From NCBI GenBank assembly GCA_038230415.1, contig JBBRNH010000056.1, positions 1 through 36,761 of the forward strand: a stretch of DNA of 36,761 bases. Direction: 5' to 3'. Shown here in pieces: positions 31,286-36,761 of the stretch; the first letter of the stretch is position 1, and every line of letters starts with the position of its first letter. The position numbers were made by a program, and so were the translations under genes. The stretch comes from JBBRNH01 sp038230415 (GTDB taxonomy: Bacteria > Bacteroidota > Bacteroidia > Cytophagales > Spirosomataceae). The notes below the pieces were generated by a model. That model made no database searches. It saw only the letters and a list, made by a program, of their open reading frames with translations, and was not told the DNA's origin.

Positions 31286-32701
31286 ATGATTCACGTGAAT
31301 ACCGCTCTCCATCCGGCTGATTTATCGGCAAAACTCCGGCAATTCTGGGCGATTTCTGCCGACAAAATCCGGCTCATCCAACAGCAGTACGACCCGGCCA
31401 ACGGCTCGCCGGTGTTTACCGTGCGGGGCCGATACACCACCCGCGGCTGGACCGAATGGACGCAGGGTTTTCAGTACGGCTCGGCCATTTTGCAGTTCGA
31501 TGCTACCAATGAAGCCGAATTTCTGGAATTGGGCCGCCAAAAGACCCTCGCGTTGATGGCCCCGCACCTGAGCCACATTGGCGTTCACGATCACGGCTTC
31601 AACAACGTCAGCACATACGGCAACCTGCTCCGGCTCATGCGCGAAGGCCGGATTCCACAAAACGATTGGGAGCAGAATTTTTATGAACTGGCCCTGAAAG
31701 TGTCCGGCGCGGTGCAGGCCAACCGCTGGACGAGCATTAAACCAAAAGCAGACGGATTGGGCGCAATCCGCAACGGTTTTATTCATTCCTTCAACGGGCC
31801 GCACTCGTTGTTTGTTGATACCATCCGGTCGTGCCGGTCGCTGATAATCAGCCACTTACTGGGTCACGTGTTTCAGGGCGAAGGCGATGCCGTAATCAAC
31901 CTCCTCGAACGGGCCATGCTGCACATCTCCGCCACCGCCGATTTTTCGGTCTATTACGGCAACGGTCGTGATAGTTATGACCTGCGGGGACGCACGGCCC
32001 ACGAGAGTATTTTCAATGCAAAAGACGGAAACTACCGCTGCCCCAACTCGCAGCAGGGCTACACCGGGTTTAGCACCTGGACACGCGGCTTAGCCTGGGC
32101 AATGTGCGGTTTCGCCGAACAACTCGAAGCCCTGAAACTGATTTCTGATGATGACTTAGCCGGGCCTGGCGGGCGGGTTGCCCTCGAAGCTATGATGGTA
32201 AAAGCCGCCCGCGCCACCTGCGATTTTTATATCGAAAACACGCCTACCGACGGCATTCCGTATTGGGATACGGGTGCGCCAAACCTCTACAAGTTAGGCG
32301 ATTGCCTCGACCGTCCCGCCGACCCGTTTAACGACTACGAACCCGTTGACAGCTCGGCAGCGGCCATTGCCGCGCAGGGTTTGCTACGCTTGGGCCGCTA
32401 CCTCCAAACGGCGGGCGGTGAACAGGCCGAAGCCGGTGAGCAATACTGGCAGGCCGGTTTAACGGTGCTGGATTCACTCTTGCAGGAACCCTACCTCAGC
32501 ACCGACCCGGCGCATCAGGGCTTGCTTTTGCACTCGATTTACCACCGGCCCAACGGCTGGGATTACGTGCCGACGGGTAGCAAAATTCCCTGCGGTGAGT
32601 CAAGTATGTGGGGCGATTATCACCTCTGCGAAGTGGCGTTGTACGTTCAGCGAATCATTGACGACGCACCGTATTATGCGTTTTTTGGCTGTGTTGCTTA
32701 A
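31286..32701 (+). CDS. GH88-like unsaturated glucuronyl hydrolase
   Basis: 471 aa (alpha/alpha)6-barrel type protein, no signal peptide, so probably cytoplasmic. Start ATG 31286 (MIHVNTALHPADLSAKLRQF); upstream in-frame sequence is not family-like. GH88-type landmarks: HDHGFNN with D102 and FVDTIRSCRSL with D178 align with the two catalytic aspartates of unsaturated glucuronyl hydrolases as I recall them; STWTRGLAWAMCGFAEQL, GIPYWDTGAP, DSSAAAIAAQGLLRLG and ESSMWGDYHLCEVAL are also typical. Such enzymes hydrate the unsaturated uronic acid released by polysaccharide lyases. It is longer than classical GH88 (about 380-400 aa). First gene of the four-gene operon. Confidence 0.85.
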   Translation: MIHVNTALHPADLSAKLRQFWAISADKIRLIQQQYDPANGSPVFTVRGRYTTRGWTEWTQGFQYGSAILQFDATNEAEFLELGRQKTLALMAPHLSHIGVHDHGFNNVSTYGNLLRLMREGRIPQNDWEQNFYELALKVSGAVQANRWTSIKPKADGLGAIRNGFIHSFNGPHSLFVDTIRSCRSLIISHLLGHVFQGEGDAVINLLERAMLHISATADFSVYYGNGRDSYDLRGRTAHESIFNAKDGNYRCPNSQQGYTGFSTWTRGLAWAMCGFAEQLEALKLISDDDLAGPGGRVALEAMMVKAARATCDFYIENTPTDGIPYWDTGAPNLYKLGDCLDRPADPFNDYEPVDSSAAAIAAQGLLRLGRYLQTAGGEQAEAGEQYWQAGLTVLDSLLQEPYLSTDPAHQGLLLHSIYHRPNGWDYVPTGSKIPCGESSMWGDYHLCEVALYVQRIIDDAPYYAFFGCVA

Positions 32702-32716
32702 CCTGAATCCGATCAA

Positions 32717-34162
32717 ATGAGCGCGAAATACAAACCCCGATACCCCCGGATAGCCCAACTAAAAACGGTCTCCGACTTAACCAACTACCTGACCGTCAAC
32801 GATATTGGTCTGCCATTCGACGATGTGCTGTTGCCGCCCGCCGACAGTGTGTTTAGCCGGAAAATCAACCTGAAGTCCGGCAAAACCATCGGAAACAGCC
32901 TGTGTATTTTGCCGATGGAAGGCTGGGACGGTACGCCCGACGGAAAACCAACGGCCTTTACCCGCGCCCGCTGGGTGAAATTTGCCGTGAGCGGGGCCAA
33001 GTTGCTCTTCGGCTGCGAAGCGGTGGCGGTCTGTCACAGCGGTAAGGCTAACCCGAATCAGTTGGTGATGAACGAGGCCAATTTGCCCGATTTCGTAAGC
33101 CTTCGGCAACTCGTTTTAGACAAACACACCGAAGCATTTGGCGATACCGATGGCCTGGTGATTGGGCTGCAACTGACGCACTCCGGGCGGTTTTGCAAAC
33201 CTAACAGCAACAAGCAGTTCGAGCCGAAAATCGTGTATCCGCACCCATTTCTGAATCAGCGGTTTGGTATGGATGCCGATTACCCCACGCTGACCGACGA
33301 CGAAATTGATGTCATAATTCAGCAATATGTGGATGCGGCTGTGCTGGCTCAACGCGCCGGGTTTGACTTTGTGGACATCAAGCACTGTCACGGCTACTTA
33401 GGTCACGAGTTTCTGAGTGCCGTGAACCGCCCCGGACGCTACGGCGGCAGTTTTGAGAACCGTACCCGGTTTCTGCGGAACATCGTAGCCGGCATCAAGC
33501 AAGCCGCGCCGGGCTTAGAAATGGGGATTCGGCTGAGTGCGTTTGACCTGTTGCCGTTCATAAAAGGGCCGGACGACACCGGCCAACCCGAAACTACCAA
33601 CGGCTATCCGTTTGCGTTTGGCGGGCAGTCAGACGGGCTAACGGTTGACCTGACCGAGCCAAAACTGTTTCTCGAACTCGCGCAATCGATTGGTATTCAG
33701 ATGATTTGCGTTTCGGGGGGCAGTCCGTATTACAACCCTCATTTGATGCGCCCGGCCATGTTTCCGCCGTCTGACGGCTACCTCCCGCCCGAAGACCCGC
33801 TCTTAGGGGTAAAGCGGCAGATTGATGTGACCCATGAACTCAAAAAAGCCTTCCCGGAGTTGGTCATCATCGGGTCGGGCTATTCGTATTTGCAGGAGTG
33901 GCTGCCCAACGTGGCGCAGGCCGTGCTGAAAACCGGCATGGCCGACAGCGTGGGGTTCGGGCGCATGGTGCTGTCGTACCCAACGATGCCCGCCGACATG
34001 ATTGCCGGACAACCGTTGACCCGAAACATGATCTGCCGGACATTTTCTGACTGCACCACCGCGCCCCGAAACGGCTTGATTTCAGGCTGTTACCCCCTCG
34101 ACCCGGCCTACAAAAAACTGCCCGAAGCCGACCAACTCAAAGCCATAAAAGAACGCCTGTGA
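32717..34162 (+). CDS. NADH:flavin oxidoreductase of the old yellow enzyme family
   Basis: 481 aa FMN TIM-barrel enzyme. ICILPMEGWDG (start of the barrel), QLTHSGRFCKP, FDFVDIKHCHGYLGHEFLSA (H223 and H225), GRYGGSFENRTRFL and VGFGRMVLSYP are old-yellow-enzyme signatures. The barrel lacks the long FAD/NAD domain of FadH-type dienoyl-CoA reductases, so it is a stand-alone ene-reductase-like protein. It is longer than most OYEs (about 350-370 aa), with an insertion near 280-300 (GPDDTGQPETTNGYPF) and an N-terminal extension. Starts 15 bp after the GH88-like gene; the stop overlaps the next start. A uronate-derived substrate is a guess from context. Confidence 0.9.
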   Translation: MSAKYKPRYPRIAQLKTVSDLTNYLTVNDIGLPFDDVLLPPADSVFSRKINLKSGKTIGNSLCILPMEGWDGTPDGKPTAFTRARWVKFAVSGAKLLFGCEAVAVCHSGKANPNQLVMNEANLPDFVSLRQLVLDKHTEAFGDTDGLVIGLQLTHSGRFCKPNSNKQFEPKIVYPHPFLNQRFGMDADYPTLTDDEIDVIIQQYVDAAVLAQRAGFDFVDIKHCHGYLGHEFLSAVNRPGRYGGSFENRTRFLRNIVAGIKQAAPGLEMGIRLSAFDLLPFIKGPDDTGQPETTNGYPFAFGGQSDGLTVDLTEPKLFLELAQSIGIQMICVSGGSPYYNPHLMRPAMFPPSDGYLPPEDPLLGVKRQIDVTHELKKAFPELVIIGSGYSYLQEWLPNVAQAVLKTGMADSVGFGRMVLSYPTMPADMIAGQPLTRNMICRTFSDCTTAPRNGLISGCYPLDPAYKKLPEADQLKAIKERL

Positions 34163-34929
34163 AAAAGACAGCCCTCATCACGGGCGGGAGCCGGGGCATC
34201 GGTCTGGGCATCGCCCGGCACCTTGCCGAAGCAGGATTTGATCTGGTAATCAACGGCATCCGGCCCGAAACCGACGTGGCCGACGTGCTGGCCGACCTCC
34301 GACGATCCGGGGCCGACGTGATCTACTGCCGGGGTGATATTGCAGTTGCCGAAGCGCGAATGGATATGCTCGATACCATCAGAGCGCACTTTGGGCGGCT
34401 GAATCTGTTGGTGAATAATGCGGGTGTGGCTCCCACCATCCGCGCCGATATGCTGGACGCAACCGAAGAAAGTTTCGATTATGTGCTGAATACCAACCTA
34501 AAAGGCACGTATTTTCTGACGCAGGCAGCCGCCAACTGGATGATTCAGCAACGCGCCGAAGACGCTGATTTCCAGGCGAGTATTATCAATATCTCCTCCA
34601 TTTCGGCCACCGTTGCATCGGTCAATCGGGGCGAATACTGCATCTCGAAAGCGGGTCTGAGCATGGCAACGCAACTGTTTGCGGTGCGGCTGGGTGCGGT
34701 CGGGATTCCGGTGTATGAGGTGCGGCCCGGCATCATAAAAACCGATATGACGGCGGGTGTAACGGCCAAATATGACCAGCTCATCGCTAACGGCCTGATC
34801 GTGCAACCGCGCTGGGGAATGCCCGATGACGTGGGCCGGGCCGTTGCTGCTATTGCCGGGGGCGGGTTTTTGTACTCGACCGGGCAGGTATTTATGGTGG
34901 ATGGCGGCCTGACGCTTTCCCGCCTTTGA
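34159..34929 (+). CDS. Short-chain dehydrogenase/reductase (3-ketoacyl-ACP-reductase-like)
   Basis: 256 aa. It starts with GTG at 34159, overlapping the OYE stop by 4 bp (GTGA); no nearer ATG fits. Classical SDR motifs: TGGSRGIGLG (nucleotide binding), LLVNNAGVAPT, and YCISKAG with the catalytic Tyr and Lys; VYEVRPGIIKTDM follows. The terminal GQVFMVDGGLTL is typical. Usually annotated as 3-ketoacyl-ACP reductase, but operon context suggests a sugar or keto-acid reductase. Confidence 0.92.
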   Translation: MKKTALITGGSRGIGLGIARHLAEAGFDLVINGIRPETDVADVLADLRRSGADVIYCRGDIAVAEARMDMLDTIRAHFGRLNLLVNNAGVAPTIRADMLDATEESFDYVLNTNLKGTYFLTQAAANWMIQQRAEDADFQASIINISSISATVASVNRGEYCISKAGLSMATQLFAVRLGAVGIPVYEVRPGIIKTDMTAGVTAKYDQLIANGLIVQPRWGMPDDVGRAVAAIAGGGFLYSTGQVFMVDGGLTLSRL

Positions 34930-34960
34930 CCGCACTGATGACTATTAACTGCAACGAGAC

Positions 34961-36211
34961 ATGACTACTGACCAACCCCCGATCACCACGCCGAAAACTA
35001 CATTCCAGTACCTGTTTCAACTCCCCGTGCTGGTGGCCGCATTGGGCTACTTAGTTGATATGTACGACCTGTTTCTGTTCAGCGTGGTGCGCGTGCCGAG
35101 CCTGAAAGCCTTAGGCGTATCGGGCGAGCGTCTGCTGCCCGAAGGCGTTTTTCTGCTCAATATGCAACTCGTTGGCCTGCTGATCGGGGGGGTGCTGTGG
35201 GGCGTTATCGGCGATAAGCGGGGCCGGTTGTCGGTGCTGTTTGGCTCCATTTTGCTGTATTCCGTTGCCAACATTGCCAACGGGCTCGTTACCGATTTGA
35301 CGCAATACGCCGTGCTGCGGTTCATTGCCGGTATCGGGCTGGCGGGAGAGTTAGGTGCGGGCATCACGCTCGTGGCCGAGATTTTACCCAAAAAACTGCG
35401 CGGCTACGGGGCTATTCTGGTGGCGGCAATTGGGGTGATGGGCGGTATCCTGGCGTATTTCGTGGCCGATTTGTTCGCCTGGCGAATGTCGTATTTCGTC
35501 GGGGGCGGATTAGGTTTGCTGCTGCTCATGCTGCGGGTCAACGTGTTTGAATCCGGGCTGTTTGCCGACCTGAAACACAAAAACGTGGATCGGGGCAACC
35601 TGATGCTGCTTTTCACCAACAAGGCCCGGTTACAGAAATACCTATTGGCGATTGTGATGGGTGTACCGCTGTGGTTTGTGGTGGGGGTGTTGATCACGTT
35701 TTCGCCGGAATTTGGTCGGCAGGCGGGCCTGACCGAACCCATTGTGGCGGGCAAAGCCGTGATGCTGGCCTTTGCCGGGCAAACCCTCGGCGACATCGTG
35801 AGCGGCCTGTTGAGCCAACGACTCCAAAGCCGCAAAAAAGCCATCCGAATCTTTATCGGCCTGTCGTTTTTGATGATCGTTATCTTTCTCCTGGCTCCGG
35901 TGCAGAACACCACGCAGTTTTACATTCTCTGCGCCTGCTTGGGGTTCTGCAACGGCTACTGGACGCTGTTTATCATTGTGGCTGCCGAGTTGTTTGGCAC
36001 CAATCTTCGGGCCACGGTTGCCACCTCGGTACCGAACTTTGTGCGGGGAGCCGCCGTGCCGCTCACGTCGCTGTTTGTGCTGCTCAAACCATCGTTGGGC
36101 ATCACCACCGGCGCGTTGCTGATTGGGGGCGTTGTGGTAGGCGCGTCGCTGCTGGCCCTGCATTCTCTGGAAGAAACCTTTGCCAAGAACATGGATTATG
36201 AGGAGGTATAA
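34961..36211 (+). CDS. MFS transporter
   Basis: 416 aa, 12 predicted membrane helices. The hallmark loop between helices 2 and 3 is GVIGDKRGRLSVLFG; VLRFIAGIGLAGELGAGITL and LPKKLRGYGAILVAAIG fit the sugar/organic-acid branch of the superfamily. DMYDLFLFSVVR near the N-terminus resembles the aromatic-acid and sialate transporter groups. Starts 31 bp after the SDR gene, same operon. It is probably the uptake step for the sugar or uronate handled by the GH88, OYE and SDR proteins; the substrate is not readable from sequence. Confidence 0.9.
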   Translation: MTTDQPPITTPKTTFQYLFQLPVLVAALGYLVDMYDLFLFSVVRVPSLKALGVSGERLLPEGVFLLNMQLVGLLIGGVLWGVIGDKRGRLSVLFGSILLYSVANIANGLVTDLTQYAVLRFIAGIGLAGELGAGITLVAEILPKKLRGYGAILVAAIGVMGGILAYFVADLFAWRMSYFVGGGLGLLLLMLRVNVFESGLFADLKHKNVDRGNLMLLFTNKARLQKYLLAIVMGVPLWFVVGVLITFSPEFGRQAGLTEPIVAGKAVMLAFAGQTLGDIVSGLLSQRLQSRKKAIRIFIGLSFLMIVIFLLAPVQNTTQFYILCACLGFCNGYWTLFIIVAAELFGTNLRATVATSVPNFVRGAAVPLTSLFVLLKPSLGITTGALLIGGVVVGASLLALHSLEETFAKNMDYEEV

Positions 36212-36639
36212 AAATGAGGTGGAGTTGGGATTAGAAAGTGATCTGATTGCTCCTTTGTGTGCCTACACTACGACCATGAGCAATCATTTGGAGCGATCTG
36301 GATGGGCGGCTTAGGCCGCCAGGTTCTGGAAAGAAATGTACCGTAAACAGAGGTCAATGATCTCTGACCAATGCAACGGCGATAATCCTAAATACAAGAC
36401 GCGACCCCGGCGCAGCAACGGCAGGGAAATAGGTCAACCCATTTTGAGGGTTTCGGTAAGGTCTCGGCTAAACGTTGGTAAAGTTGGCGGGAACTCGGTT
36501 AGGTTAGAAGCGGGGCTGGGTCGTTGTAATTCGTGCGCGGTGGTACACGGAGAAGGAGGCCGGGTTGCCGATGGGGCGGGAAGAATTTGAGGAAAATCAT
36601 CTAATGAGTAGTTCATCTGGCATAAGTAGGTGCTTGTAA
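36212..36639. other. Non-coding region after the MFS gene
   Basis: No convincing gene. It contains an inverted repeat TGATTGCTC (36244-36252) with GAGCAATCA (36278-36286) and a perfect palindrome GGCGGC-TTAG-GCCGCC (36305-36320), either of which may end the operon. Minus-strand frames here are short, Pro/Ser/Thr-rich and interrupted at 36434 and around 36311; they may be decayed coding DNA. Confidence 0.5.
36305..36320. repeat. Palindrome GGCGGC-TTAG-GCCGCC
   Basis: Perfect 6-bp GC arms with a TTAG tetraloop, 94 bp after the MFS stop. Possible terminator stem without a T-run, or a repeat remnant. Confidence 0.4.
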
Positions 36640-36761
36640 TTATGTTTCATTAAAATCACTAAACTCAATTTTCAGGTGGATACCTACATTCGCCAAGCAC
36701 CGATTCACGGCATAAGCCAGATCATCAGCTTGCCCATAATCCTGGGGGCGCAACCAACCCC
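36640..36761 (-). CDS. C-terminal end of an unrecognised protein (5' truncated by the window)
   Basis: The minus strand is open from the window edge to a TAA at 36640-36642, giving about 39 residues that include LRPQDYGQADDLAYAVNRCL and end KIEFSDFNET. The composition is normal for protein and unlike the frames downstream. I do not recognise the family; a transposase C-terminus is one possibility. Too short for certainty. Confidence 0.4.
   Translation of the reverse strand, partial: GWLRPQDYGQADDLAYAVNRCLANVGIHLKIEFSDFNET

Overview
The window looks like chromosomal DNA from a GC-rich member of the Bacteroidota, most likely a Spirosoma-like cytophagalean; the lineage is inferred from gene content and cannot be proven here. 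Signs include TAnnTTTG-type -7 boxes, a protein with a putative type IX secretion C-terminal signal, an OmpA lipoprotein with PorE-like domain order, several PorT-like beta-barrels, a SusC-type plug signature, an S46 dipeptidyl-peptidase, YqgE, MeaB and a GlmU-like protein. No tRNA, rRNA, CRISPR array, prophage or complete insertion sequence is visible.

Layout. 1-2.3 kb: a blaI/blaR1-like pair whose peptidase carries a carboxypeptidase-regulatory-like domain, a TonB C-terminal domain and a TonB-receptor plug signature. 2.5-4.5 kb: an Asp/Arg/Asn-rich lipoprotein and a small PD-(D/E)xK-like protein. 4.6-9.2 kb: purM with an in-frame hairpin insert, a secreted protein and a helix-hairpin-helix outer-membrane protein. 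9.4-15.7 kb: S46 peptidase, M20 amidohydrolase, two outer-membrane proteins and an acyl-CoA dehydrogenase. 15.7-19.3 kb: a class A beta-lactamase-like serine hydrolase, a PLP-dependent aminotransferase and a divergent GlmU-like protein. 19.5-23.3 kb: holB, an acidic unknown, and a diacylglycerol kinase divergent from an App1-type phosphatidate phosphatase. 23.6-28.5 kb, minus strand: meaB-folK-TspO-like operon, a PorE-like OmpA lipoprotein and a LOG protein. 28.6-31.1 kb: IS1-type zinc-ribbon remnant, a minus-strand OMP-nuoA-unknown operon and YqgE. 31.3-36.2 kb: a four-gene GH88-OYE-SDR-MFS operon. The last 0.55 kb is mostly non-coding with the end of an unknown gene.

The most interesting layer is a set of palindromic repeats between and inside genes. 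One 64-bp double-hairpin element lies in frame inside purM and has a 65-bp relative with the same architecture between glmU-like and holB. A separate 44-bp imperfect inverted repeat has one arm encoding most of the signal peptide of the serine hydrolase and the other forming the stop codon of the gene upstream, with the start codon in the loop. Other families sit at 3.7, 4.5, 5.8, 19.45, 20.8 and 23.4 kb. This suggests small hairpin elements that spread in the genome and are occasionally domesticated as protein sequence.
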